Below, one piece after another: positions 51,428-59,093 of a DNA stretch of 64,000 nt (positions are counted from its first letter, which is position 1; every line of letters starts with the position of its first letter). This stretch comes from Limivicinus sp963617275 (GTDB lineage: Bacteria; Bacillota; Clostridia; Oscillospirales; Oscillospiraceae): positions 1-64,000 of the forward strand of contig CAVENX010000055.1 in NCBI GenBank assembly GCA_963617275.1. Direction: 5' to 3'. The notes under the pieces were generated by a model that saw only the letters and a list, made by a program, of their open reading frames with translations, did not search any database and was not told the DNA's origin. A program made the translations under genes and the position numbers.

Positions 51428-52047
51428 TGGATCTTCCTTTCATTAAAGAAGCAATTTCACAGCTTTTCAGTAAAACAAGCTGTGAAATGTACCCTGCTGT
51501 TCCCAAAGAGGCAGCACCCAATTACAGAGGGCGCATCAAGTATGACGCTTCAAAGTGTCTCGGCTGCGGTATGTGCCAGCGTGTATGCGCCGGCGGCGCT
51601 ATCACCATGGATAAGGAAGAGGTCGAGGAAGGCACAAAGATCACTCTTTCCTTCAATCTCGGCTCCTGCACTTTCTGCGGCCACTGTGCGGGCTTCTGCA
51701 CGACCAAGGCGATCGAGTTGACGGGAGACTATCATATGATAGCCACCAAGGAAGAAGACCTCATCGTCAGCGGAACGCGTATCAAGCCAAAACCTGTCAA
51801 AAAGCCTGCTCCCGCGGTGGCTCCAAAGGCAGAGACGGCTCCCGCCTGCACCGTTGCACCCAGAGACGACGGAAAGCCTGTTCAGGATCCCGAAAAGTGT
51901 GTTTACTGCACCATCTGCGCCAAAAAATGCCCGCAGGGCGCTCTTGAAGTAGACCGTGCCAATAAGGTGTGGAAATGCAATTATGACGATTGCGTTTCCT
52001 GCGGTACCTGCGCGGCTGTCTGCCCGAAGAAAGCATTGGTCTGCTGA
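51427..52047 (+). CDS. mbhN: Polyferredoxin subunit with four [4Fe-4S] binding motifs (MbhN-like)
   Basis: 206 residues. The first half matches MbhN/NuoI: CLGCGMCQRVC and CTFCGHCAGFC. After a Pro/Ala/Lys-rich linker (PKPVKKPAPAVAPKAETAPA) comes a second bacterial-type ferredoxin module: CVYCTICAKKC and CVSCGTCAAVC. The usual MbhN/EchF has only two motifs, so this looks like a fusion that tethers an extra 2[4Fe-4S] ferredoxin to the electron input end. Last gene of the operon. Confidence 0.92.
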   Translation: MDLPFIKEAISQLFSKTSCEMYPAVPKEAAPNYRGRIKYDASKCLGCGMCQRVCAGGAITMDKEEVEEGTKITLSFNLGSCTFCGHCAGFCTTKAIELTGDYHMIATKEEDLIVSGTRIKPKPVKKPAPAVAPKAETAPACTVAPRDDGKPVQDPEKCVYCTICAKKCPQGALEVDRANKVWKCNYDDCVSCGTCAAVCPKKALVC

Positions 52048-52066
52048 AAACCCGCATAAAAATTTA

Positions 52067-52090
52067 CCGGCGGTTCAGATGAACCGCCGG
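52067..52090 (+). terminator. GC-rich hairpin after the hydrogenase operon
   Basis: CCGGCGGTTC (52067-52076), loop AGAT, GAACCGCCGG (52081-52090), without a T-run; probably mRNA 3' protection or a weak terminator. Confidence 0.55.
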
Positions 52091-52172
52091 CAGAAATGCC
52101 CGGAAGTCTTGCAGAGCTTTTTGCCCGCAGGGAAAAATAGCTTTAATAAAAATCAGAATCTTTCAGAACCAG

Positions 52173-52213
52173 AAAAATGCTTCGGACGGTGAAATACCGG
52201 CCGAAGCATTTTT
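52173..52213. terminator. Bidirectional terminator between hydrogenase operon and sigH
   Basis: AAAAATGCTTCGG (52173-52185) pairs with CCGAAGCATTTTT (52201-52213), with further CGGT/ACCG pairing inside. A/T runs on both sides serve the two convergent units. Confidence 0.85.
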
Positions 52214-52236
52214 GTGACACGGAAAAATAATCAGGA

Positions 52237-52848
52237 TCATATCTTTTCACGGCTTGCGGCGTCCGCAAGCTTCTTTTTTATCCTCTGTAAAGCTGAATCG
52301 ACCGATTTTACGGGCTTTCCGATACCTTTTGCTATCTCCTCATATGAAAGACCCTCAAGATACAATTCAAGAACCTTGTTTTCAAGGCTTGACAGGAGCG
52401 ATTGCGACAGCGTGCGCAGGCTCTGCATTTCCTCCTCACGGATTATCTGCTGCTCAGGTGTGAGAGTGTAGCGGGCGTCGGCAATTATCGCGTTCGGCTC
52501 CTCATCGTCGGAATACATCTCGTCAAGCGACAGACGGTAGTTGAGCGGCATATGTTTGAACCTGTTTGCCGCCTTTATCGCGGAGAGGATGCGCCGCTTT
52601 ATGCACAGCTCCGCATAGCTTTTGAAGGTGCACTGTCTGTCGGGGGAATATGTCTGCATGGAGGTGACAAGCCCCATCATTCCCTCCTGGATCAGATCCT
52701 CCTCATCGCCGCCGACCAGAAAATAAGGGCGGGTGCATTTTTTTATGAGGGGTCTGTAACGCAGGGAAAGTTCATTTCCGGCCTCGTTGTCGCCGCGCTG
52801 CACAAGCTCAATCAGCCTCTCTTCGCTTAAAGCCGCGTAATCGGTCAT
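52237..52848 (-). CDS. sigH: RNA polymerase sigma factor SigH (Spo0H-like)
   Basis: 203 residues with region 2 (FLVGGDEEDLIQEGMMGLVTSMQTY, FKSYAELCIKRRI) and region 4 (ENKVLELYLEGLSYEEIAKGIGKPVKSVDSAL). The Y-F-L-V-G-G-D-x-E-D-L-I-Q-E-G stretch is characteristic of sigma-H, which directs early stationary-phase and sporulation genes. Start ATG 52848 with GGGAGGG upstream. Divergent from the YolD-like gene. Confidence 0.9.
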   Translation of the reverse strand: MTDYAALSEERLIELVQRGDNEAGNELSLRYRPLIKKCTRPYFLVGGDEEDLIQEGMMGLVTSMQTYSPDRQCTFKSYAELCIKRRILSAIKAANRFKHMPLNYRLSLDEMYSDDEEPNAIIADARYTLTPEQQIIREEEMQSLRTLSQSLLSSLENKVLELYLEGLSYEEIAKGIGKPVKSVDSALQRIKKKLADAASREKI

Positions 52849-52924
52849 TTTCGCCCTCCCGCCGTTTTTTTACAGTATATCATCTTTTGCAAAAAATTAC
52901 ATCAAAAAATTTCGGCGCAAGGTA

Positions 52925-52953
52925 TTGCAAATCTCTCAATAAGAGATTATAAT
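52925..52953 (+). promoter_or_regulatory. Promoter of the YolD-XRE/S24 operon with dyad in the spacer
   Basis: TTGCAA (52925-52930), 17 bp, TATAAT (52948-52953). The spacer is almost filled by AATCTCT-N5-AGAGATT (52930-52936, 52942-52948), a perfect dyad that would block RNA polymerase when bound. It is a candidate operator for the XRE/S24 repressor of this operon. Confidence 0.7.
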
Positions 52954-52983
52954 AAGGTAAATTATCCTGATAGGAGAGCAAAA

Positions 52984-53301
52984 ATGTACACGGACAATAA
53001 AATATCGGCATTGTCCGCAGCGTTTCATAAAAATGAAGCAGAGCCTGTCGGATTTGTGTATGACAGCCCGAGGGAAAAACGGGTCATTCTCGGTGAGGAT
53101 GCTCAGCAGGAACTTAACGCAAAGCTTAAAAGGCTTACGCGGGGAGACGCGGTAAGCGTTGAATATTATTTGTACAGACGCTACGTCACCTTTGCAGGCG
53201 TATATGAGTATATTGACGCGGTACGCCGCTTTATTGTGGTTTCAGGGCGGCGTATATCGCTTGACGATGTGAGGAATGTTTTCAGGGAGGATTGGCTGTG
53301 A
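52984..53301 (+). CDS. YolD-like protein
   Basis: 105 residues. The C-terminal half (VSVEYYLYRRYVTFAGVYEY, then IDAVRRFIVVSGRRISLDDVRNV) has the YolD pattern: an aromatic, a T-x-G turn, I-D, and a final I-x-x-x-D-V. YolD proteins often accompany SOS-induced Y-family polymerases. The AGGAG ribosome binding site is good. Its stop overlaps the GTG start of the XRE/S24 gene. Confidence 0.65.
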   Translation: MYTDNKISALSAAFHKNEAEPVGFVYDSPREKRVILGEDAQQELNAKLKRLTRGDAVSVEYYLYRRYVTFAGVYEYIDAVRRFIVVSGRRISLDDVRNVFREDWL

Positions 53302-53987
53302 ACATAGGAAAGATAATAAGCGAGGCGCGGATCCGGCAGGGCTTGAGCCAGGGCGGACTTGCGGCGCGCCTTTCCATGCTTGGCGTGGAAGTAACAAATC
53401 AGGCGGTGAGCAAGTGGGAGAAGAATCAGACCATGCCCAACGCGAAACAGTTTATTATTCTCTGTGCCGCCCTCGGTATAGAAGATATTCTCGGTGAATT
53501 TACAAACGGTAAGCACGGCTGCTGGGCAGGATTAAATGGGGAGGGACGGAGAAAGTTGGAGGAATATCATCATCTCCTGAGAGAGAGCGGCAAATACGCC
53601 GCAAGAGGCGGGGAGAAGAAAATTATCAGAACGCTCCCGCTGTATTCGCTTGCTGTGTCGGCCGGTACGGGACAATTTCTGGACGGTGAGAATTATGAGA
53701 TGGTAGAGGTCGGGGACGAGGTGCCGGAGGGCGCAAACTTCGGTGTGCGCGTTGCGGGCGACAGTATGGAGCCGAGCTATCACGACGGGCAGACGCTCTG
53801 GGTACGCCAGCAGAGAAGTCTTATGACTGGTGAAATAGGGATATTCCTCTACGACGGCTGCGCATATCTCAAACAACTCAAAGCGGGAGAGGGCTGCATG
53901 CTGCTCCATTCGCTCAACAAAAAGTACAGCGATATTGTGGTCTCAACGGAGCTTCCACTCAGAGTCCTCGGTAAAGTACTGAATTAA
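53298..53987 (+). CDS. XRE-S24 repressor (LexA/CI-like, self-cleaving type)
   Basis: 229 residues. N-terminal XRE helix-turn-helix (IGKIISEARIRQGLSQGGLAARL, EVTNQAVSKWEKNQ). C-terminal S24/LexA peptidase domain with the nucleophile Ser in VAGDSMEPSYHDGQ and the general-base Lys in CAYLKQL. A possible cleavage site is the Ala-Gly in AVSAGTG. It should repress its own operon and be inactivated on DNA damage. The start is GTG 53298, overlapping the YolD stop. The 14-bp-periodic array begins downstream. Confidence 0.88.
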   Translation: MNIGKIISEARIRQGLSQGGLAARLSMLGVEVTNQAVSKWEKNQTMPNAKQFIILCAALGIEDILGEFTNGKHGCWAGLNGEGRRKLEEYHHLLRESGKYAARGGEKKIIRTLPLYSLAVSAGTGQFLDGENYEMVEVGDEVPEGANFGVRVAGDSMEPSYHDGQTLWVRQQRSLMTGEIGIFLYDGCAYLKQLKAGEGCMLLHSLNKKYSDIVVSTELPLRVLGKVLN

Positions 53988-54094
53988 AAGAGGTAAACAA
54001 TAATTTGGTTTACGGAAAATGATTAACTTAAAAACAATATTTGCCAAAATGCCGCTGAATTTACAGAATAATCGTAGAGAAAATAAAATAATTT
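53988..54094. other. Degenerate left flank of the 14-bp array
   Basis: AT-rich stretch after the XRE/S24 stop. Core-like hexamers appear at 53997 (ACAATA), 54012 (ACGGAA), 54026 (ACTTAA) and 54063 (ACAGAA), with spacings 15, 14 and 37, so the strict periodicity is lost or not yet begun. No terminator hairpin for the repressor gene is visible before the array. Confidence 0.5.
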
Positions 54095-54430
54095 ACTTAA
54101 ATTAGAAAACATATTTTAGTTTACCTAATTTTATTTACACAATATAATCTACATATTTTAAGGGACGTAAAACAGTAAACTTAATATTGGCAACAGAAAA
54201 TATTTGACATAAAATGATTAACGGAATCTGATTTACTTAAAATGGAATACGTAAAATAATAAACGTAATTTAGATGACTTAATATAAATTACGTAAAATA
54301 GACAACATAAATTAAGAAACATAATTTGATTTACTTAAATAAAGATACATAAAACAAGCTACATAACAAAATAAACATAACCCATACTACGTAACTTAGA
54401 ATACGTAATATGGGTTACATAATTTTGAAC
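54095..54430. repeat. Array of 24 units at exact 14-bp spacing, core AC-N-TAA
   Basis: From 54095 to 54417 an AC dinucleotide recurs at every 14th base without a single slip, 24 times. Each opens a hexamer core: ACATAA seven times, ACGTAA six, ACTTAA five, ACCTAA once, and five relatives (ACATAT twice, ACACAA, ACAGAA, ACGGAA). Core positions 1, 2 and 5 are invariant. The following 8 bases differ in all 24 units. Less regular copies occur at 53997-54063. 14 is not a multiple of three, so it is not coding. The array lies between two convergent genes, in DNA far more AT-rich than its surroundings. Function unknown. Confidence 0.95.
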
Positions 54431-54553
54431 GCCAGGTCGGACTGCAAACTCAGACAGCGGCCATCTCAGCTTATCCTGAAAAACTCTATCGGCAGCAGCC
54501 ATGCAAGCCGGCCGTATTCAAGGCAAATCGCGGTGATTGCCGACAAACAGGAA

Positions 54554-55084
54554 TCACAGTTTAAACTCAAACATCTTATATTCCGTCCAGCCTGTGTCTT
54601 CGTAAAACATGTTTTTGGCCTCAATAAATTGAAAGCCGCAGGCCGTGTAGAGGCGTTCCGCTGCTTTGCACGCGCCGAGAACATCCAGCCGCACGGCTTT
54701 TTTCTTTTCGGCTTTTGCAAGCTCCAATATGTTTTTTACAACGGCTTTGCCGATGCCCATGCCCTGCAAGGCGGGGGCCACAGCAAGCGCGTGAGGTACA
54801 AGAACCTCTTCGGGTGCACACTCGACGCTCCAAGGGCAGCCGTTATAACCGTCGTTCCATTCGCCGTTCAAAACCACGCAGGCATACAGCGAGCCGCTTT
54901 CCGTAAGTGTGTAAAGCTCTCCGTTGGCAAGGCTTTTCAGCAGAAATTCATCCGAAGGGTAGATGCCCTTCTCCCAACCGAGGTTCTCACTGTTTACATT
55001 GTTTTTATGGATGCTTTCAGTCACATTCCAATAAAAGTTTTGAATGACCGGAAAATCCTGCTCATTTGCTCTCTGAAAATTCAT
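54554..55084 (-). CDS. GNAT-family N-acetyltransferase
   Basis: 176 residues of the GNAT fold: acetyl-CoA loop HALAVAPALQGMGIGKAVVKNILELAK (Q/G-x-G-x-G) and C-terminal AAERLYTACGFQFIE. The substrate is unknown. GAGGTAAACCC precedes the ATG. It runs towards the 14-bp array. The 120 bases between its stop and the array hold nothing recognisable. Confidence 0.88.
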   Translation of the reverse strand: MNFQRANEQDFPVIQNFYWNVTESIHKNNVNSENLGWEKGIYPSDEFLLKSLANGELYTLTESGSLYACVVLNGEWNDGYNGCPWSVECAPEEVLVPHALAVAPALQGMGIGKAVVKNILELAKAEKKKAVRLDVLGACKAAERLYTACGFQFIEAKNMFYEDTGWTEYKMFEFKL

Positions 55085-55110
55085 GGGTTTACCTCACATT
55101 AGACCAATAC

Positions 55111-55848
55111 TCATTTTCCGAATACTATCAGGTGCGTCAGGCCGAATGCTTCACGTATATAGCAGTTGAGCATATATACGGGATAGCCGGCGTTCCCGGG
55201 CACGGCTTTTGCCTCAACGCCGAGCAGCTTTGCCATTGCCTTCGCTCTGTACAGGTGATATGCGCTGGACAGGAGCGTCACATTCCCGTCCGGCTCGTCT
55301 CCGAGACGTCGGATTATCGCAAACGAATTTGTGAGATTTTCCAGCGTAGAGGTGGATTCTGCCTCCATTATGAGCCTATCGGAAGAAATGCCGCGCTCAC
55401 AGAGCCAGAAATACATACATTCCGCTTCCGAGACGTTTTCCCCCGCACCCTTGCCGCCGCTGAGAATTGCGTCGGCATCGGGATAGCGTACAAGATAATC
55501 AAGCGCCCCCTCAAGCCGGTGCGTCAGCGCAAGCGAGGGGGAGTCGCCATGTACCGCCGCGCCGAGAACGATAAGGTACTTTCTGCCGCAGTCCTTATCA
55601 CCACTGCTGCTGCCGATTATCATGAACTCAAGCGTGCAGAAATACAGAAGACCTATGCAGACAAGCACGACGATGACCCGCCAGAGAGAGCTGGGGACAA
55701 ATCTGTGCAGCAGCAGAAGCGCCATGATGAAAAGCAGAGTGTAGCATATATAATCATAGCCGCGCATACAGAATTTGAAAAACATCGCCGCCAGCAGGAG
55801 CGCCGCAGGCGGCACAAGCCATGTGTGGGATATAAAGAACGATTTCAT
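55111..55848 (-). CDS. YdcF/DUF218-family membrane protein (SanA/ElyC-like)
   Basis: 245 residues: three to four N-terminal membrane helices, then a DUF218 domain (YLIVLGAAVHGDSPSLALTHRLEGALDYLV, DAILSGGKGAGENVSEAECMYFWL, STSTLENLTNSFAI, LLSSAYHLYRAKAMA). Relatives influence envelope integrity; the activity is unclear. ATG 55848 overlaps the ABC-F stop (ATGA), so the two are coupled. Together with the SEDS and PBP genes upstream this suggests an envelope role. Confidence 0.88.
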   Translation of the reverse strand: MKSFFISHTWLVPPAALLLAAMFFKFCMRGYDYICYTLLFIMALLLLHRFVPSSLWRVIVVLVCIGLLYFCTLEFMIIGSSSGDKDCGRKYLIVLGAAVHGDSPSLALTHRLEGALDYLVRYPDADAILSGGKGAGENVSEAECMYFWLCERGISSDRLIMEAESTSTLENLTNSFAIIRRLGDEPDGNVTLLSSAYHLYRAKAMAKLLGVEAKAVPGNAGYPVYMLNCYIREAFGLTHLIVFGK

Positions 55849-57710
55849 CCGCAAAGTGCCTCCCATTTTTCATACAGCTCTGTAAGCTGAGCATCAAACT
55901 CGTTTTTCCGAGCGTCGATTTCCATAAGCTTCTGGTAATCGGCGGCGTTTTCTTCGGCCAGCGCGTCAAGCTCCGCGATTTTTGCCTCAAGTCTTGCGAT
56001 CTCCTTTTCAAGCTTTGTTATCGCTCTGTCGTTGTTTACCGGCCTGAATTTCTTTTCGGCGGCCTTTTTTTCCGGCACGGCTTCGGCGCGGGCATAAACC
56101 TGCTGCCGTTCGAGCCATTGCAGATAATCCCTGTACCCGCCGCGGTAATCGGTTATTTTCCCGTCGCTCAGCGCCCATATGCGGGTGGCAAATTTCTCAA
56201 TGAAGTATCTGTCATGCGAGACGAAAAGAAGCGCCTGCTCATAGTCGGACAGCGCGTCCTCCATCCATTCGCGGCTGGCGATATCAAGGTGGTTTGTCGG
56301 TTCGTCGAGAATAAGGAAGTTTATATCGCTGCCCATTAGCATACAGAGCTTCAGTCGGCTGCGCTCACCGCCGGACAGCGCGCCGACGGGCGTTAGAACG
56401 TCCTCGCCGCGAAAGCCGAATGCAGCAAGTCTGTCGCGTCCTTCCTGCGGCTGACAGCGGCAGTCATAGAGCATGGTGTCAAGAGCACTGCGCCTGTCGT
56501 CGTAAAAGGTGACTATCTGCGGCAGATATGCCGTTCGCACGGCAGGACCTTTGTACAGATATCCCTTATCAGGCGTCTCCTCGCCCATGATGAGCTTTAT
56601 AAGGGTAGATTTTCCCGTGCCGTTGTCGCCGATAAGCGCAATGCGCTCACCGCCGGTGACGGCGAGATCGAGTGCATCGAACAGCGTTCTGCCGCCGAAG
56701 GACTTGGATAGACCGTCGGTCACAAGCACCTCGTCACCGCTGAATTCACGCTGCCTGAACTTCACGCTGAGCTTTTTCTGCTCGATCGGTTTTTCGGAAT
56801 GAGATAGGCGTTCAATACGCTTTTCCATGGAAAAGGCACGTTTATGCAGCTTGTCATTGCCCATAAACGCCCATAGATGCATCTGTTCCGCCGCACGGGT
56901 GAGCTGCTCTATCTTAGCCTGATCCTTTTCGTACTTTTTCAGCTTTTCGCCAAAGCGTCGCCGGCGTTCCTCAACATAGAAGCTGTAACCGCCGCTGTAA
57001 AGCTCAGCCTTGCCATCGTTTATCTCTATGGAACGCTGAACCACCTTGTCGAGAAACCAACGGTCATGGCTTATCGCAAGCACCGTTCCCTTGAAATGCA
57101 GCAGGTATTCCTCAAGCCACTGCGTAGCGCGCAGGTCAAGATGGTTGGTAGGCTCGTCCAGCAGCAGAATATCGGTATCCTCAAGAATGAGGCGGGCGAG
57201 GTTGACACGTGTTTTCTCCCCGCCAGAGAGCAGCGCAAACGGGCGCGCCCTCATGTCGGCGTCTATGTCAAGTCCGTTTGCCACCTTGTTCCGCTCCGTG
57301 TCCATGTCGTAGCCGCCGAGGCGCCGGAAGTCCTCCGAAAGGCGGTCGTATTCCCGAAGCAGCGCTTCGTCGCCGCTGTGCCCTATCTCTGTGGTAAGCT
57401 CGTCGATGCGGTGTGAAATGGCGTAAAGACGCTTGTGGGCGTCCTTGAGCACGTCCTCGGTCGTCCAGCCGTCCGGATAGACCGGGATCTGCGATATAAG
57501 CCCGAGACGCTTGCCGGGGCAGATCATTATCTCGCCTTCGTCGTAATCAAGCTCTCCGGTCAGGATTCTGAAAAGGGTTGTTTTCCCGCAGCCGTTGTGA
57601 CCGAGAATACCGACGCGCTCTCCGGAATAGACCGTGAATGTCAGACCGTCAAGTATATTATTGCCTATCTCAAAGGATTTGACCAATGAGCTGACAGATA
57701 TATCTATCAT
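55845..57710 (-). CDS. ABC-F family ATPase (ribosome-associated)
   Basis: 621 residues with two ABC domains and no membrane part. Walker A GHNGCGKTT and GDNGTGKST; signatures LLSGGEKTRVNLA and ALSGGERSRLKLC; Walker B LLLDEPTNHLD and LILDEPTNHLD. A P-site-tRNA interaction linker lies between them, and a coiled-coil C-terminus (ITKLEKEIARLEAKIAELDAL) follows. This is the ABC-F architecture of translation factors and antibiotic-resistance proteins. Nothing here shows a resistance role rather than housekeeping. It starts 4 bases before the end of the PBP gene. Confidence 0.93.
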   Translation of the reverse strand: MIDISVSSLVKSFEIGNNILDGLTFTVYSGERVGILGHNGCGKTTLFRILTGELDYDEGEIMICPGKRLGLISQIPVYPDGWTTEDVLKDAHKRLYAISHRIDELTTEIGHSGDEALLREYDRLSEDFRRLGGYDMDTERNKVANGLDIDADMRARPFALLSGGEKTRVNLARLILEDTDILLLDEPTNHLDLRATQWLEEYLLHFKGTVLAISHDRWFLDKVVQRSIEINDGKAELYSGGYSFYVEERRRRFGEKLKKYEKDQAKIEQLTRAAEQMHLWAFMGNDKLHKRAFSMEKRIERLSHSEKPIEQKKLSVKFRQREFSGDEVLVTDGLSKSFGGRTLFDALDLAVTGGERIALIGDNGTGKSTLIKLIMGEETPDKGYLYKGPAVRTAYLPQIVTFYDDRRSALDTMLYDCRCQPQEGRDRLAAFGFRGEDVLTPVGALSGGERSRLKLCMLMGSDINFLILDEPTNHLDIASREWMEDALSDYEQALLFVSHDRYFIEKFATRIWALSDGKITDYRGGYRDYLQWLERQQVYARAEAVPEKKAAEKKFRPVNNDRAITKLEKEIARLEAKIAELDALAEENAADYQKLMEIDARKNEFDAQLTELYEKWEALCG

Positions 57711-57713
57711 CTG

Positions 57714-59093
57714 TTATTCTCCAAAAAGTTTCAAATAATTTTGCAGTATACGGTTTGTCGTAAGGCCGGCAACGGCAAGGCCGTCCCCGCCTTCTTCGAC
57801 AAACGTGACAAAAGCATAGGGATGCTCCTCGTCATCAAGAAATCCGGCAAACCATGAGTGTGTTGTTCCGGCACCCGTTTCCGCCGTACCGGTTTTTGCG
57901 CAGATATTAAGACCGGGGAAATTCTCGTCCCCATGGTAATGGTAGCTTACATTGAAGCTCATAAGCTCTTTGAGTTTGCTTGCTGTGGCGGAGGAAAGCA
58001 GACGCGTGGTTCTGACGCTGCTGCCGTCCCTTAGAAGCTTCGGCTCGTTGAGAAGACCGTCGTTTGCAATGGCCGAGACGATGCGCAGCATGGAGTACGG
58101 GCATACAAGATCGGTTGATTGCCCGATACCCGACCATGCAAGTTCCGGATCGCCTATAAATTCAGTCGGATAGCTGCCCTTGGCGGTAACGATGCCGTCA
58201 AGGTGGTGGTTCGACAGAAGCCCGAGATCCTTTACGTATTTTACCATTGTGTCCTGACCGAGAGATACGGCTATCTGCGCGAACGCGACGTTGCAGGAAT
58301 TGGCAAGCGCCTGTTCAAAGTTCTGGTTATAGTGAACGCCGGAGCAGGTGATCGGTACGCCCGCGATCTCATATACTTTTTCGCAGTAATAGGTGCGCTC
58401 GTTCAGATCTTTGAGATTTTCGACCGCAGCTATGGCGGTCACTATTTTGAAAACCGAACCGGGCACGAATGAGGCGGAGATGCAGCGGTTTATATACGCC
58501 CCGTCCGCAGGGACGGCCTCCGCATCAAGCGGATCGACCGTCGGCATCGAAACCATTCCCAGAAGCTCTCCTGTTCTGTAATTGCAGACGAGAACCGCCG
58601 CGTTGTAGCGTTCGGCACGGATTATGACGTCGTTGCCCTCCTCATCAAGCAGGTATTCATCCTCCTGCCCGTCCTTTGTCAGCTGAAACAGCTGCCGGTA
58701 TATTATATTGTTGAGACGTGAATCAATATTGAGTATGAGAGTGCTGTTTTCCGTCTGGGTTGTGCCGTGTATGAGGTCGAAGCCCTGAAGCTCACCGGCA
58801 TATTCGGAAATCACGCCCGTTCCGGTCCTGCCCCAATAGTCGCCGGTCACATGGTAGTTTGCTATGCGGGTCAGCCTGTCTTCTGAAAAGGTGTTTTCAT
58901 AGCCGCTGAAATACGCGAGCCTTGTCCCGTTTCTGTCCAGAAGCTCACCGGTGGAGCCGGAATTTGCACGGGAGAAATACATCGCCCATTTTGCCCCGTC
59001 GTCAACATAGCGTATGACGTATGTCACCATACCGCATATTACAAGTGCGGCAATAACGAGAACGGAAACTGCACGGTTGCTTATTTTTTTCAA
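57714..59093 (-). CDS. Class B penicillin-binding protein (transpeptidase)
   Basis: 459 residues: one N-terminal anchor (AVSVLVIAALVICGMVTYVI) and a transpeptidase domain with SVFK (SxxK, nucleophile Ser), SCN (SxN) and KTG in CAKTGTAET. It is shorter than most class B PBPs, like PbpA of actinobacteria. It cross-links peptidoglycan with the SEDS polymerase encoded directly upstream, whose stop overlaps its start by 4 bases (ATGA). Confidence 0.93.
   Translation of the reverse strand: MKKISNRAVSVLVIAALVICGMVTYVIRYVDDGAKWAMYFSRANSGSTGELLDRNGTRLAYFSGYENTFSEDRLTRIANYHVTGDYWGRTGTGVISEYAGELQGFDLIHGTTQTENSTLILNIDSRLNNIIYRQLFQLTKDGQEDEYLLDEEGNDVIIRAERYNAAVLVCNYRTGELLGMVSMPTVDPLDAEAVPADGAYINRCISASFVPGSVFKIVTAIAAVENLKDLNERTYYCEKVYEIAGVPITCSGVHYNQNFEQALANSCNVAFAQIAVSLGQDTMVKYVKDLGLLSNHHLDGIVTAKGSYPTEFIGDPELAWSGIGQSTDLVCPYSMLRIVSAIANDGLLNEPKLLRDGSSVRTTRLLSSATASKLKELMSFNVSYHYHGDENFPGLNICAKTGTAETGAGTTHSWFAGFLDDEEHPYAFVTFVEEGGDGLAVAGLTTNRILQNYLKLFGE

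Noticed and set aside
54095..54430. CRISPR, TIGR-type array or plasmid iteron interpretation of the 14-bp array
   Set aside because: The unit (6-base core, 8-base interval) is far shorter than CRISPR repeats or spacers, there are no cas genes, and no replication initiator is nearby. The array is kept as an unexplained element.
54410..55102. 230-codon plus-strand frame starting within the array and running over the GNAT gene
   Set aside because: Antisense to a clear acetyltransferase and starts inside the 14-bp array; no ribosome binding site.
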